Shown piece by piece: positions 42,517 to 55,740 of a DNA stretch of 63,173 bases (within the stretch, counting starts at the first letter, position 1; the number at the start of each line of letters is the position of its first letter). Under the pieces are notes generated by a model. That model did not search any database. It was not told the origin of the DNA and saw nothing but the letters and a program-made list of their open reading frames with translations. Origin of the DNA: Candidatus Pelagibacter sp. (GTDB lineage: Bacteria; Pseudomonadota; Alphaproteobacteria; Pelagibacterales; Pelagibacteraceae); NCBI GenBank assembly GCA_028226535.1, contig JAOJEG010000003.1:1-63173 (forward strand). The letters run 5' to 3'. A program made the translations under genes and the position numbers.

Positions 42517-44280
42517 ATGCCAAGTTACACCGCTCCAATAGAAGATATGTTATTTCTTTTTGAGAAGTTGAGAAATAATAAAAATTATAATGAATTAAAA
42601 AAATACGATGAGGTTACTACAGATTTAGTTAAAGATATCCTAGATGAAGCAGCAAAAATAAACCAAAATTTAATTTTACCTCTTGCAAAGATAGGAGATG
42701 AAAATCCTGCTGTTTTAGAAAATGGGGTAGTTAGAACACCTCCAGGTTATAAAGAAGCTTACCAAAAGTACATTGAAGATGGCTGGACATCATTATCTTG
42801 TGATCCAAAATTTGGTGGTCAGGGTATGCCAAAAACAGTTAGTGCGTTCTTTGATGAAATGCTTTCGTCAGCAAGCTTATCTTTTAAATTATATAGTGAA
42901 TTAAGTATTGGCGCTTATAATTGTATTAATCATCATGCCCCTGAGGAGATTAAAGAAAAATATTTACCAAAAATAGTTGAGGGAAAATGGAGTGGCACTA
43001 TGTGTTTAACGGAGCCAGTTTGTGGAACTGATTTAGGTCTGTTAAAAACAAAAGCTGCACAACAAAGTGATGGTACTTACAAAATTAGCGGTCAAAAAAT
43101 ATTTATTACATCAGGAGATCATGATTTAACTGAAAATATTATTCATTTAGTTTTAGCAAGATCAACAGACTCGCCAGCAGGGACGAAAGGTATAAGTTTA
43201 TTTTTAGTTCCAAAATTCATTGTTAATGATGATGGAACAGTAGGACAGAGAAATGGAATATCGACAGGATCAATTGAAAGTAAAATGGGCATTAAAGGAT
43301 CGGCTACGTGTGTTTTAAATTTTGATGAGGCAACAGGTTATATGATTGGATCAAAGGACAAAGGTTTAAATGCAATGTTTACTATGATGAATTTGGAAAG
43401 AATTGTTGTTGGCATTCAAGGTTTGGGTATTTCAGAAATTGCTTATCAAAACTCATTGGCTTACGCTAAAGAGAGAAAACAAGGTAAAACTAACAATACA
43501 AAATCTACAAATGGTGCAGATTTTATAATTGGACATGCAGATATAAGAAAGTCTTTATTAAATATGAAATCTATAATTGAGGGAGAAAGAGCTCTATGTT
43601 TTTGGCTTTCTCAACAAACAGAAGTTAGTCTTTATCATCCAGATGATAAAATTAAAAAGGAAGCTTCTGATTATGTTTCACTAATGACCCCTGTTGTAAA
43701 ATCATTATTCACTGATTTAGCAATGGAAATAACCAATGATGCTATGCAAATTCATGGGGGATATGGATATACAAAAGACCAAGGAATTGAGCAGTTATAT
43801 AGAGATAATCGAATTACCCCAATTTACGAAGGAACAAATTCAGTTCAAGCAGCTGATTTAGTTTTTAGAAAACTTTCAAATAAAAATGGAAATATCATTC
43901 AAAAATTTTTAGACATGGTTAAAGATGAGACCAATAGTAAGAATGAAAAAGTTAAGTCATATTCTAAAGAATTAAGTTATTACTTAGATATTTTGTACAA
44001 ATTTACTGGCTGGATAGAGGACAAAACCAAAATTGAAAAAGATGATGTTAGTGCAGCTGCAAATGATTATTTAAAAACACTTGGCTATGTATCAATAGCA
44101 TATTCATGGATTAAAGTTTTAGAAGTAAGCTTTAATGATTATGAGTCTAATAAAGAATTTTATGAAGATAAAATAAATACTGCAAAATTTTATTTTGATA
44201 AGGTCTTACCTCGAGCAGAGTTTCATTACAAATCTGCACTATCAGGTAGTTCAAATATAATGAATTTTAAATTTAATTAA
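42517..44280 (+). CDS. dmdC: 3-methylmercaptopropionyl-CoA dehydrogenase
   Basis: A 587-residue acyl-CoA dehydrogenase of the large type with a C-terminal extension. Visible are the substrate/FAD segment MCLTEPVCGTDLGLLKT, KIFITSGDHDLTENIIHLVL, the signature MQIHGGYGYTKDQGIEQLYRD and the catalytic Glu in PIYEGTNSVQAADLV. In the DMSP demethylation pathway DmdC oxidises MMPA-CoA to methylthioacryloyl-CoA. Assignment rests on this family plus adjacency to dmdB and dmdA in one direction. It starts 26 bases after leuB and is 2 bases from dmdB. Confidence 0.9.
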   Translation: MPSYTAPIEDMLFLFEKLRNNKNYNELKKYDEVTTDLVKDILDEAAKINQNLILPLAKIGDENPAVLENGVVRTPPGYKEAYQKYIEDGWTSLSCDPKFGGQGMPKTVSAFFDEMLSSASLSFKLYSELSIGAYNCINHHAPEEIKEKYLPKIVEGKWSGTMCLTEPVCGTDLGLLKTKAAQQSDGTYKISGQKIFITSGDHDLTENIIHLVLARSTDSPAGTKGISLFLVPKFIVNDDGTVGQRNGISTGSIESKMGIKGSATCVLNFDEATGYMIGSKDKGLNAMFTMMNLERIVVGIQGLGISEIAYQNSLAYAKERKQGKTNNTKSTNGADFIIGHADIRKSLLNMKSIIEGERALCFWLSQQTEVSLYHPDDKIKKEASDYVSLMTPVVKSLFTDLAMEITNDAMQIHGGYGYTKDQGIEQLYRDNRITPIYEGTNSVQAADLVFRKLSNKNGNIIQKFLDMVKDETNSKNEKVKSYSKELSYYLDILYKFTGWIEDKTKIEKDDVSAAANDYLKTLGYVSIAYSWIKVLEVSFNDYESNKEFYEDKINTAKFYFDKVLPRAEFHYKSALSGSSNIMNFKFN

Positions 44281-44282
44281 TC

Positions 44283-45899
44283 ATGAGTAGTTACGATACA
44301 AATTTAGATAAAAATAAAGCTAATCATATCCCTCTTACTCCATTATCATTTTTACAAAGAGCAAAAGATGTTTACCCTAATTATGAAGCAATAGTTTATG
44401 AAGATAGAAAATACACATGGACGGAAGTTTATAAAAGAGCTGTAAAATTTGCGAGCGCTCTTTCAAAAATTGGAATTGGTAAAGGAGATACAGTTTCATT
44501 TTTAGCATTTAACACTCCTGAAATTTTTGAGGCACATTATTCAGTTCCAATGACAGGTGGAGTATTAAACACTATCAATGTTAGGTTAGATGCAAATACT
44601 ATTGCTTATATTTTAGATCATAGTGAAGCTAAAGTATTAGTCGTCGATAGACAACTGCATGTCGAGGTCAAAAAAGCATTAGATAAGATAAGTAAAAAAA
44701 TTACTATCATTGATATAAATGATAAACATGCAGACCAATCAAAGTTAGAAAAAATTGGTGATCTAGAGTACGAGGATTTTTTAAACACGGGTGATGAAAA
44801 TTATGACTGGAAAATGCCAGAGGATGAGTGGCAAGCTATATCATTAAGCTATACTTCAGGAACAACAGGCAATCCTAAGGGAGTTGTTTACCATCATAGA
44901 GGTGCATACTTGATGTCTACTGGAAGTACAGTTGCCTGGAATATGCCAAATAGATTGAATTTTTTAACAATTGTTCCAATGTTTCATTGTAATGGCTGGT
45001 GTTATCCTTGGACTGTCCCAATGTTAAATGGAAGAACTATTTGCCTAAGGAATATAGATGTTAAAAAGATATTTGAACTAATAGATAAATATAATGTGAC
45101 TCATTTTGGTGGTGCACCAATCATATTAAATATGATTACAGGAGCGCCAGAATCTGATCGAAAAAAACTTAAAAATAAAGTTTATGTATTAACAGCAGGC
45201 GCCCCTCCACCTAGTATAATTTTTAAGAAGATGAAAGAACTCGGTTTTGAAGTGATGCATGTTTATGGACTAACAGAAACTTATGGTCATGTTACCCAGT
45301 GTGCTTGGAATGATGAATGGAATGATTTTAATGAAGATAAACAGAATGAAATTAAAGCTAGACAAGGTGTTAGGTATCCAAATACTGAAGGGGTTACAGT
45401 AATGGATCCAGAAACAATGAAACAAGTCCCTCATGATGGAAAAACTATTGGTGAAATTATGATTAGAGGAAATGTAGTAATGAAAGGATATTTTAAAGAT
45501 AAAACTTCAACAGATAAAGCAATGTCTGGTGGGTGGTTTCATACTGGTGATTTAGCAGTTATGCACCCAGATGGTTATGTTAAGATACAGGATAGATCTA
45601 AAGATATTATTATTTCTGGAGGTGAAAATATTTCATCTATTGAAATTGAAAATACACTTGCAAAACATCCATCAGTATCTATCGCAGCAGTAGTTGCAAA
45701 ACCTGATGAAAAATGGGGCGAAGTTCCTTGTGCATTTATAGAAATGGTTCAAGATAAACCAGTTACAGAAAAAGAATTAATAGATTTTTGTAAGGAAACT
45801 CTAGCAGGTTTTAAAGTACCTAAAAAAGTTATTTTCTGTGAGTTACCAAAAACATCAACAGGAAAAATTCAAAAATTTGAATTAAGAAAACAGTTTTAG
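44283..45899 (+). CDS. dmdB: 3-methylmercaptopropionate-CoA ligase
   Basis: A 538-residue ANL-superfamily adenylate-forming ligase. The P-loop is SLSYTSGTTGNPKGVVYHH, the aromatic substrate-pocket region is TIVPMFHCNGWCYPW, and motifs A5 (VYGLTETYGH), A7 (GWFHTGDLAVMHPDG) and the A10 lysine (PKTSTGKIQKFELR) are intact. It activates methylmercaptopropionate, made by DmdA, to its CoA ester. Other medium-chain acids may also be used. It lies between dmdC and the small hydrolase gene. Confidence 0.9.
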   Translation: MSSYDTNLDKNKANHIPLTPLSFLQRAKDVYPNYEAIVYEDRKYTWTEVYKRAVKFASALSKIGIGKGDTVSFLAFNTPEIFEAHYSVPMTGGVLNTINVRLDANTIAYILDHSEAKVLVVDRQLHVEVKKALDKISKKITIIDINDKHADQSKLEKIGDLEYEDFLNTGDENYDWKMPEDEWQAISLSYTSGTTGNPKGVVYHHRGAYLMSTGSTVAWNMPNRLNFLTIVPMFHCNGWCYPWTVPMLNGRTICLRNIDVKKIFELIDKYNVTHFGGAPIILNMITGAPESDRKKLKNKVYVLTAGAPPPSIIFKKMKELGFEVMHVYGLTETYGHVTQCAWNDEWNDFNEDKQNEIKARQGVRYPNTEGVTVMDPETMKQVPHDGKTIGEIMIRGNVVMKGYFKDKTSTDKAMSGGWFHTGDLAVMHPDGYVKIQDRSKDIIISGGENISSIEIENTLAKHPSVSIAAVVAKPDEKWGEVPCAFIEMVQDKPVTEKELIDFCKETLAGFKVPKKVIFCELPKTSTGKIQKFELRKQF

Positions 45900-45901
45900 G
45901 A
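45898..45901 (+). promoter_or_regulatory. ribosome binding site supporting the TTG start of the hydrolase
   Basis: AGGA overlaps the dmdB stop and lies 6 bases ahead of the TTG at 45908. No ATG or GTG near the beginning of the conserved domain competes. Confidence 0.45.
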
Positions 45902-45907
45902 AAATAT

Positions 45908-46684
45908 TTGATATTCGAGCTAGAAAATAAAAGTGTTCACGCATCAGACGCTGGAAAAGAATTAGATTATAAAAAAGAAACTATTATTTTTCTTCATGGT
46001 AGTGGTCTTTCACATATTGTTTGGTCTTTAGTTGAACAATTTTTTTCAAACAAAAACTTTAATGTATTGTCAATTGATCTACCTGGACATGGTAATTCAG
46101 AGGGCCCTTGTCTTAAAACAATTGAAGAAATTGCTGATTGGTTGGAAAAAGTATTTGTTAATTTGAAATTAGAGAAAGTAATTTTAATTGGTCACTCCCA
46201 AGGATGTTTGGAGATGCTTGAGTACTCAAATAAATACAAGAATAGGTTAAAAAAGTTAGTTTTTATAGGTGGATCTTATAAAATGCCTGTAAATCAAGAC
46301 TTAATAGATTTAGCAGAAAATGGAGATTCAGATGCTGTTAAACTAATGATGAAGTGGGGTTATGAAGGGTCAAAAAAATTCATAGGTGGAAATCCTATAA
46401 AAAGAATAATCCAATCCCCGAGAGATATTAGTCAGATATTAGCAGTAGATCTTGTCGCTTGTAATAATTATGTAAATGGTTCGAGCGCTGTGAATACAAT
46501 TGATTGTCCAACAATGTTTGTGTTTGGCGCTCTAGACAAAATGGTTAACATTGAGGTTGGAAAAAAATTTGCAAACTTGGTTGATAATTCAAGCACTCAT
46601 GTAATTGATGGGTGTGGTCACATGATTATGATTGAAAAAGCCTTTGAAATGAGAGAGAAAGTCTTGGAATTTTTACAAAAATGA
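45908..46684 (+). CDS. alpha/beta hydrolase in the DMSP cluster
   Basis: A 258-residue soluble alpha/beta hydrolase. The oxyanion motif is [14 protein letters not shown], the nucleophile elbow [12 protein letters not shown], the acid FGALDKM and the His [13 protein letters not shown]. It begins at a TTG with a Shine-Dalgarno match and overlaps dmdA by 4 bases (ATGA). It therefore sits inside a dmdC-dmdB-hydrolase-dmdA run and is probably co-transcribed. Its substrate is unknown. A thioester or ester from the DMSP pathway is an attractive inference but is not shown by the sequence. Confidence 0.85.
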   Translation: MIFELENKSVHASDAGKELDYKKETIIFLHGSGLSHIVWSLVEQFFSNKNFNVLSIDLPGHGNSEGPCLKTIEEIADWLEKVFVNLKLEKVILIGHSQGCLEMLEYSNKYKNRLKKLVFIGGSYKMPVNQDLIDLAENGDSDAVKLMMKWGYEGSKKFIGGNPIKRIIQSPRDISQILAVDLVACNNYVNGSSAVNTIDCPTMFVFGALDKMVNIEVGKKFANLVDNSSTHVIDGCGHMIMIEKAFEMREKVLEFLQK

Positions 46685-47790
46685 AAAATTTTTCAATAGC
46701 AAAATCTAGAAGACTCAGAAGTACACCTTACACTTCCAGAATAGAAAAACAGGGTGTAACGGCTTACACAGTTTATAATCACATGCTTCTACCAGCTGCG
46801 TTTGGATCTATCGAGGAATCTTATGAACATCTAAAAAAAGATGTTCAAGTTTGGGATGTTGCAGCCGAACGACAAGTTGAAATTCAAGGAAAAGATTCTG
46901 CAAAACTTGTTCAATTGATGACTTGTAGAGATTTATCAAAATCAAAAATTGGCAGATGTTATTATTGCCCAATCATTGATGATGAGGGAAATTTGGTAAA
47001 TGATCCCGTAGTTTTAAAGTTAGCAGAGGATAAATGGTGGATATCGATTGCTGACTCAGATGTGATCTTTTTTGCAAAAGGTTTAGCTTCTGGATATAAA
47101 TTTGATGTCAAGATTGTTGAACCAATCGTTGATATTATTGCAGTTCAAGGTCCTAAGTCTTTTGATTTAATGGAAAAAGTATTTGGAAAAATAATCAAAG
47201 AATTAAAATTTTTTGGCTTTAGTTATTTTGAATTTGAAGGCGCACAACATCTAATTGCTAGATCAGGATGGTCTAAACAAGGAGGGTACGAAGTGTATGT
47301 TCAAGATACGCAATCAGGACAGAAATTGTATGATTACTTATTTGAAGTAGGAAAAGAATTCAATGTAAAACCAGGTTGTCCGAATTTAATTGAAAGAATT
47401 GAAAGCGGGTTACTTTCGTATGGAAATGATTTTGATAATAATGACAATCCTCTAGAGTGTGGTTTTGATCAATATGTTTCGTTGGATAGTGAAATTAATT
47501 TCCTAGGAAAAGAAAAACTTAAAAAAATTAAATTAGATGGAATTTTAAAAAAACTAATGGGTGTTAAATTAGATGCTAAAGAAATTAGCATGTCAGGATC
47601 ATTAGATCTGAAAGATGATAATGGTAAAATTATCGGAGAATTGAGATCAGCGTGTTATTCCCCACATTTTGGAAAAGTTATAGGAATAGCTATGATGAAA
47701 AAACCTCATTGGGAAGTATCTCAAAGCGTAAAAGCTGAGATAAACGGTAATGTCTGTACCGGAAACGTTTGCGATTTGCCTTTCATTTAG
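46681..47790 (+). CDS. dmdA: dimethylsulfoniopropionate demethylase
   Basis: A 369-residue GcvT-family, tetrahydrofolate-dependent demethylase that converts DMSP to 3-methylmercaptopropionate. The length and long stretches, including [49 protein letters not shown] and the C-terminal GNVCDLPFI, match the characterised Pelagibacter DmdA as I remember it. The residues separating DmdA from glycine cleavage T protein (the [12 protein letters not shown] and [13 protein letters not shown] blocks) are present. It is the last gene of the DMSP cluster. Confidence 0.96.
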   Translation: MKNFSIAKSRRLRSTPYTSRIEKQGVTAYTVYNHMLLPAAFGSIEESYEHLKKDVQVWDVAAERQVEIQGKDSAKLVQLMTCRDLSKSKIGRCYYCPIIDDEGNLVNDPVVLKLAEDKWWISIADSDVIFFAKGLASGYKFDVKIVEPIVDIIAVQGPKSFDLMEKVFGKIIKELKFFGFSYFEFEGAQHLIARSGWSKQGGYEVYVQDTQSGQKLYDYLFEVGKEFNVKPGCPNLIERIESGLLSYGNDFDNNDNPLECGFDQYVSLDSEINFLGKEKLKKIKLDGILKKLMGVKLDAKEISMSGSLDLKDDNGKIIGELRSACYSPHFGKVIGIAMMKKPHWEVSQSVKAEINGNVCTGNVCDLPFI

Positions 47791-47809
47791 TATAAACTTC
47801 AACAAAATC

Positions 47810-48817
47810 ATGAATATAGCTATTGTTGGAGCCACTGGTAATGTTGGTAGAAAAATATTGGAAGTTCTGGAAAAGAAAGAACTGTCTATAGATAATTTAT
47901 ATTTACTAGCCTCATCTAGAAGTGCTGGATCTAAAATCAATTTTAATGGAAAAGAGTATGAGGTGATTGATCTTGAAACTTTTGATTTTTCAAAAGTAAA
48001 AATAACCTTTTTTGCAGCTGGAGGAAAAATTTCAGAAAATTTTGCTGAAATTGCAGCCAAGCATTCTTTGGTAATTGATAACTCAAGTTTTTATAGAATG
48101 GATCCTGATGTTCCTTTAATAGTGCCCCAAGTAAATTCGGAACATCTAAATAATATAAAAAAAAATATTATCGCAAATCCAAACTGCTCAACCGCTCAAC
48201 TTGTTATAGCTTTAAAGCCGTTGCATGATTTATTTAAAATTAAAAGAATAGTTGTTTCAACTTATCAATCAGTTTCAGGAGGTGGAAAGGCTCCTATGGA
48301 TGAATTGATAGAACAAACAAAACAAGTTTTACAAAATAACAAGGTGGAGTCTAAAAACTTTACAAAACAAATTGCATTTAATGTAATTCCTCACATAGAT
48401 GTATTTGCAGATGACGGTTATACAAAAGAGGAACTTAAAATGACCAATGAAACAAAAAAGATTTTAGATAACGATATAGATCTAACAGCTACATGTGTAA
48501 GGTTACCTGTATTAGTTTCACATTCAGAGTCGGCCAATATAGAATTTGAAAAACCTTTTACATTAGAAAAAGTAAGAGAGGCTTTAGATAATTTTGAAGG
48601 CTGTAAAGTAATTGATGAACGAGTTAATGGAGGCTATTCAACCCCTTTAGAGGCTGAAGGAAAAGATGAAACATTTATTTCAAGAATTAGGGAGGATAAA
48701 ACTATAACCAATGGTTTAAATATGTGGATTGTATCAGATAATCTTTTGCGAGGAGCAGCTTTAAACGCAGTTGAGATTGCAGAAACATTGATTAAAAATA
48801 ATTTTTATGGAAAATAA
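47810..48817 (+). CDS. asd: aspartate-semialdehyde dehydrogenase
   Basis: A 335-residue enzyme of the lysine/threonine/methionine branch. The NADP site is MNIAIVGATGNVGRKIL, the active-site Cys is in IIANPNCSTAQLV, and the substrate Arg/His segments are TCVRLPVLVSHSES. The start chosen (ATG 47810) gives the family N-terminus; the frame extends 60 bases upstream into dmdA. Its last 11 bases overlap sdhC. Confidence 0.95.
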   Translation: MNIAIVGATGNVGRKILEVLEKKELSIDNLYLLASSRSAGSKINFNGKEYEVIDLETFDFSKVKITFFAAGGKISENFAEIAAKHSLVIDNSSFYRMDPDVPLIVPQVNSEHLNNIKKNIIANPNCSTAQLVIALKPLHDLFKIKRIVVSTYQSVSGGGKAPMDELIEQTKQVLQNNKVESKNFTKQIAFNVIPHIDVFADDGYTKEELKMTNETKKILDNDIDLTATCVRLPVLVSHSESANIEFEKPFTLEKVREALDNFEGCKVIDERVNGGYSTPLEAEGKDETFISRIREDKTITNGLNMWIVSDNLLRGAALNAVEIAETLIKNNFYGK

Positions 48818-49190
48818 AAGACCATTATCTCCACATATACAAATTTATAGATGGCATATTTCATCATTAGTATCTATCTCACACCGAATAACAGGAATTA
48901 TTAATATTATTGGGACAACATTGATCTGTATTTGGGTATCTTTGTTAATTTTAGGTGATGCTAACTATAATTTTATAAATCAATTTTTAAATTCAGTATT
49001 AGGAAAATTTTTTGCGATAGGCTTAGTTTGGTCTTTTAGTTTTCAAATGTTGAGTGAAATTAGACATCTGATAATGGATATGGGTTATGGCTTTGAATTA
49101 CAAACAACTCGTATCACAGGTCTTATGGTTATTTTTGGTTCTTTTTTATTAACAATTTTGATTTATTTAATAGGTAAAAATTTTATTTAG
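48807..49190 (+). CDS. sdhC: succinate dehydrogenase cytochrome b556 subunit SdhC (haem ligand replaced)
   Basis: A 127-residue three-helix membrane anchor. It opens with RPLSPHIQIYRWHISSLVSI, and SISHRITG keeps the quinone-site Ser23 and Arg27. The helix II block reads SFQMLSEIRHLIMDMGYG. In E. coli this is YHVVVGIRHMMMD, where the first His (His84) ligates haem b; here that position is Gln80, while His87 of IRH is kept. It starts within asd and precedes sdhD by one base. The other haem ligand is also missing in SdhD. Confidence 0.93.
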   Translation: MENKRPLSPHIQIYRWHISSLVSISHRITGIINIIGTTLICIWVSLLILGDANYNFINQFLNSVLGKFFAIGLVWSFSFQMLSEIRHLIMDMGYGFELQTTRITGLMVIFGSFLLTILIYLIGKNFI

Positions 49191-49191
49191 T

Positions 49192-49518
49192 ATGAATTTA
49201 GCTACAAAAAAATGGGTATTTTTGAAGATATCTTCAGTAATTTTGTTACCGTTAATGTTTTGGTTTATTGTTAATTTTGTAGCAATTTATAATGATGATT
49301 ATTTTGAGGTTGTAAAATTTTTTACTGATCCCACCTCTAAGTTTTTATTTAGTTTTTTTATTATTTTTGCTTATTTTTTTTCTTCATTAACTATTAGTGA
49401 GGTTTTTGAAGACTATATAGCTGATGGTAAAATCAAATATGTCGCAAACAGACTATTATTTATTTCTGCTATAATCATTCCATTATTAACAATTATTTTT
49501 TTATTTAATCTTAATTAA
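49192..49518 (+). CDS. sdhD: succinate dehydrogenase membrane anchor SdhD (no histidine)
   Basis: A 108-residue three-helix protein. Helix II ends with [16 protein letters not shown], aligning with E. coli HAWIGMWQVLTDYVK and keeping the quinone-site Asp-Tyr (Asp74, Tyr75). The haem b ligand His71 of E. coli falls on Phe63, and the protein contains no histidine at all. It shares one base with sdhA. Identification rests on size, topology, the EDY motif and operon position. Confidence 0.9.
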   Translation: MNLATKKWVFLKISSVILLPLMFWFIVNFVAIYNDDYFEVVKFFTDPTSKFLFSFFIIFAYFFSSLTISEVFEDYIADGKIKYVANRLLFISAIIIPLLTIIFLFNLN

Positions 49519-51293
49519 TGAGTTCTTATAAAATTATTGATCACGAATATGATGTTGTTGTTCTTGGAGCAGGTGGTTCTGGTTTAAGAGCTGCTGTTGG
49601 TTTAAGTGAAGCTGGATTAAAAACAGCCTGTATTTCAAAAGTTTTTCCAACAAGAAGTCATACTTCTGCTGCTCAAGGTGGTATTTCAGCAGCTCTTGGA
49701 AATATGGGTGAAGATGATTGGAGATGGCACATGTATGATACAGTTAAAGGTGCCGATTGGTTAGGTGATCAAGATAGCATTGAATATTTATGCAAAGAAG
49801 CTCCAAAAGCAGTAATTGAATTAGAAAAGTATGGTGTACCATTTAGTAGAACTGAAGAAGGAAAGATTTATCAAAGACCTTTTGGCGGAATGACTAAAAA
49901 TTATGGTAATGGCATAGTTCAAAGAACTTGTGCAGCAGCAGATAGAACAGGTCATGCAATACTTCACACGCTTTATGGACAAGCTTTAAAACATAATACA
50001 GAATTTTTTATAGAATATTTTGCTTTAGATTTATTAATGAAAGATGGTGAGTGTAAAGGATTGATAGCATGGAATTTAAATGATGGAACAATCCATAGAT
50101 TTAGAGCACACACCGTAATCATAGCAACAGGTGGGTATGGAAAAGTGTATTATTCAGCAACATCTGCTCACACATGTACAGGAGATGGTAATGCAATGGT
50201 GCTTAGAGCTGGACTACCTTTGCAAGATATGGAATTTGTACAATTCCACCCAACAGGAATATATGGTCATGGAACTTTAATTACGGAAGGTGCTAGAGGA
50301 GAAGGCGGCTATCTTACAAACTCAAAAGGTGAAAGGTTTATGGAAAGATATGCGCCTAATGCTAAAGATCTAGCTTCAAGAGACGTGGTGAGTAGATCAA
50401 TGTCAATTGAGATTAATGAAGGAAGAGGAGTTGGCAAAGAACAAGATCATGTTCATCTAAACTTAAGCCACTTAGATAAAGAAATCATCGAGAGTAGATT
50501 GCCAGGAATTACAGATGCTGCAAGATTATTTGCAAATGTTGATGTTACTAAAGAGCCAATTCCAGTTGTACCCACTGTTCACTATAATATGGGAGGAATT
50601 CCAACCAATTATAAAGGAGAAGTTTTGACAGTGAATGGTTCTGAAAAAACTGTCCCTGGGTTAATGGCAATTGGAGAAGCAGCTTGTGTTTCAGTTCATG
50701 GAGCTAATAGATTAGGATCAAATTCTTTAATAGATTTAGTTGTTTTTGGAAGAGCAGCAGCAAAAAGAGCTTCTGAGTTAGTTACACCAGGAACACCTCA
50801 TGAAGAGATTGGAGAATCTGAAACTCAAAAATGTTTGAATAGGTTTGATAAACTTAGAAATGCAAATGGTGAAAATAATACAGCAGATCTGAGACTTTCT
50901 ATGCAAAAAACTATGCAATCTAAATGTGCAGTTTTTAGAACGGAAAAAACTCTTAAAGAAGGAGTTGATGAAATTAGAAAAACATATGATGGAATGGACT
51001 CTATTTCTGTTAAAGATAGGTCTTTAGTATTTAATACTGATTTAGTCGAAACTCTAGAATTTGATAATCTTATTAGACAAGCCATAACAACAGTGGACTC
51101 CGCATATCATAGAAAAGAAAGTAGAGGCGCTCATGCAAGAGACGATTATCCAAAAAGAGATGATGAAAAATTCATGCAACATACACTAGCTTGGTGTGAT
51201 GGTAAAAATACAAAAATAAGTTATAGAGAAGTACACAAATCGACATTAACCAATGAAGTACAATACTTTCCACCACAAGAAAGAGTGTACTAA
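49518..51293 (+). CDS. sdhA: succinate dehydrogenase flavoprotein subunit
   Basis: A 591-residue flavoprotein. The FAD site is [19 protein letters not shown], the covalent-FAD His is in [18 protein letters not shown], and the substrate/catalytic residues are in [19 protein letters not shown] and [16 protein letters not shown]. It oxidises succinate to fumarate at the matrix-equivalent (cytoplasmic) side. The length is standard and no catalytic residue is missing. Its stop overlaps the sdhB start by one base. Confidence 0.97.
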   Translation: MSSYKIIDHEYDVVVLGAGGSGLRAAVGLSEAGLKTACISKVFPTRSHTSAAQGGISAALGNMGEDDWRWHMYDTVKGADWLGDQDSIEYLCKEAPKAVIELEKYGVPFSRTEEGKIYQRPFGGMTKNYGNGIVQRTCAAADRTGHAILHTLYGQALKHNTEFFIEYFALDLLMKDGECKGLIAWNLNDGTIHRFRAHTVIIATGGYGKVYYSATSAHTCTGDGNAMVLRAGLPLQDMEFVQFHPTGIYGHGTLITEGARGEGGYLTNSKGERFMERYAPNAKDLASRDVVSRSMSIEINEGRGVGKEQDHVHLNLSHLDKEIIESRLPGITDAARLFANVDVTKEPIPVVPTVHYNMGGIPTNYKGEVLTVNGSEKTVPGLMAIGEAACVSVHGANRLGSNSLIDLVVFGRAAAKRASELVTPGTPHEEIGESETQKCLNRFDKLRNANGENNTADLRLSMQKTMQSKCAVFRTEKTLKEGVDEIRKTYDGMDSISVKDRSLVFNTDLVETLEFDNLIRQAITTVDSAYHRKESRGAHARDDYPKRDDEKFMQHTLAWCDGKNTKISYREVHKSTLTNEVQYFPPQERVY

Positions 51294-52072
51294 TGGTTCA
51301 AATCAATTTACCTAAGAATTCTGAGGTTACTAAAGGTAAATATTATCAAGATAAAACTGGTTCAAAAAATATAAGAAAAGTTAACGTATATAGATGGGAT
51401 CCTTCTACAGAGGAGAATCCAAGGTTAGACACCTACGAAGTGGATATGGATAATTGTCCATCAAAAGTTTTAGATATACTAAATAAAATTAAGAATGAAA
51501 TTGATCCAACATTAGCTTACCGACGATCTTGTGCGCATGGAGTTTGTGGATCTTGTGCAATGAATATGGGGGGTAAAAACGGTCTTGCATGTACAACACC
51601 TCATGCAGAAATTGATGGTGATATAGACATTTACCCTTTGCCCCATTTAAAAGTTAAGAGAGATTTAATTGGTGATTTAGATGGACTTTACAAACAATAT
51701 CAATCTATTGAACCTTGGTTAAAAAATAATTCAAAAATAGAAACAACTGAAATATCACAATCAAAAGAAGAAAGAGCTAAACTTGATGGTGCCTATGAAT
51801 GTATTATGTGTGCATGCTGCTCCACATCATGCCCAAGTTATTGGTGGAATGGAGATAAATACTTAGGCCCTGCAGTTCTACTTCAAGCTTATAGATGGAT
51901 CATTGATAGTAGAGATGAAGAAAGAGAAGCAAGATTAAAAAAAGTTGCAGATGAACTTAAACTTTACAGATGCCATACTATCCTAAATTGCACTAATGCT
52001 TGTCCAAAAGGCTTAAATCCAGCAAAAGCAATTGCTGAATTAAAAAAAATGATTGCTACAGCTAATGTTTAA
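51293..52072 (+). CDS. sdhB: succinate dehydrogenase iron-sulfur subunit
   Basis: A 259-residue protein with all three clusters. The 2Fe-2S site is in [19 protein letters not shown], the 4Fe-4S site in [17 protein letters not shown], and the 3Fe-4S site in [17 protein letters not shown]. The quinone-site Trp (in SYWWN) and His (in RCHTI) are present, so the quinone pocket looks functional even though the membrane subunits lack haem ligands. Confidence 0.97.
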   Translation: MVQINLPKNSEVTKGKYYQDKTGSKNIRKVNVYRWDPSTEENPRLDTYEVDMDNCPSKVLDILNKIKNEIDPTLAYRRSCAHGVCGSCAMNMGGKNGLACTTPHAEIDGDIDIYPLPHLKVKRDLIGDLDGLYKQYQSIEPWLKNNSKIETTEISQSKEERAKLDGAYECIMCACCSTSCPSYWWNGDKYLGPAVLLQAYRWIIDSRDEEREARLKKVADELKLYRCHTILNCTNACPKGLNPAKAIAELKKMIATANV

Positions 52073-52111
52073 ATAGACTAACAAGCTTTTTTGATTTAAA
52101 AGACCGTATTC

Positions 52112-54576
<2,465 letters not shown>

Positions 54577-54578
54577 TA

Positions 54579-55739
54579 ATGAATATTCACGAACATCAAG
54601 CTAAGCAAATTTTAAAGAAATATGGTGCAATTGTTCCAGAGGGTGCGTTTGCTTTATCAGTTGATGAATTAGTAGAAAAAGCAAAATCATTAAATACCAA
54701 AAAATATGTTTTAAAAGCCCAAATCCATGCAGGAGGAAGAGGTAAAGCTGGAGGGGTAAAAATATTAGATACTATTGAAGAGTTGAGTAAGGCAGCAAAA
54801 GAGATGATGGGAAAAACTTTAGTTACTCATCAAACGGGTCCTGAAGGAAGAGAAGTAAAGAGATTATATGTTGAAGAGTCGTCAAACATAGACAAAGAGT
54901 TTTATTTATCTTGTTTAGTAGATAGAGCTAGTTCTAAAATAGCTTTCATATCTAGTGATCAAGGTGGTATGGATATTGAAGAAGTAGCAAGCAGTACACC
55001 TGAAAAAATTATCACAACTAAAGTTGATATAAATAGTGAAATTTCAGACAAAGATTGTGAAAAGATAGTTAAAATCTTTAACTTAAGTGATAGCACAAAA
55101 ACTCAAGCAATATCACTAATAAAATCAATTTATCAAATGTTTATAAGTACGGATGCAAACATGGTTGAAGTTAATCCGCTAATTTTAACCAAAGAAGAAA
55201 AAATTATCTGTTTAGATGCAAAAGTAAATTTCGATTCCAATGCTTTATTTAGACATCCTGAAATCGTTGAATTAAGAGATTTAAATGAAGAAGATCCAAC
55301 TGAAATAGAAGCAAGCAAACATGATCTAGCTTACATAAAATTGGACGGAAGTATTGGCTGTATGGTTAACGGTGCAGGTTTAGCTATGGCAACAATGGAC
55401 ATAATTAAATTATATGGAAAAAAGCCAGCTAATTTTTTAGATGTTGGTGGTGGTGCTTCAAAAGAAAAAGTTTCAGCAGCCTTAAAGATCATTCTATCGG
55501 ACAAAAATGTTAAGGGAATTTTAGTTAATATTTTTGGAGGCATAATGAGATGTGATGTTCTTGCTCAGGGTGTTGTAGATGCAGCCAAAGAAATAAATAT
55601 TAGTGTTCCATTAGTTGTTAGACTTGCTGGGACAAATTTTAAAGAAGGAAAAGAAATATTGGATAACTCAGGCTTAAAATTAATATCTGCTGAAAATTTA
55701 GATGATGCAGCAAAAAAGATTGTAGAGGCAATTAAGTAA
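54579..55739 (+). CDS. sucC: succinyl-CoA synthetase beta subunit
   Basis: A 386-residue ATP-grasp protein: [46 protein letters not shown] and [16 protein letters not shown]. It forms the nucleotide and succinate/CoA interface with SucD. The length is standard. One base separates it from sucD. Confidence 0.97.
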   Translation: MNIHEHQAKQILKKYGAIVPEGAFALSVDELVEKAKSLNTKKYVLKAQIHAGGRGKAGGVKILDTIEELSKAAKEMMGKTLVTHQTGPEGREVKRLYVEESSNIDKEFYLSCLVDRASSKIAFISSDQGGMDIEEVASSTPEKIITTKVDINSEISDKDCEKIVKIFNLSDSTKTQAISLIKSIYQMFISTDANMVEVNPLILTKEEKIICLDAKVNFDSNALFRHPEIVELRDLNEEDPTEIEASKHDLAYIKLDGSIGCMVNGAGLAMATMDIIKLYGKKPANFLDVGGGASKEKVSAALKIILSDKNVKGILVNIFGGIMRCDVLAQGVVDAAKEINISVPLVVRLAGTNFKEGKEILDNSGLKLISAENLDDAAKKIVEAIK

Positions 55740-55740
55740 A

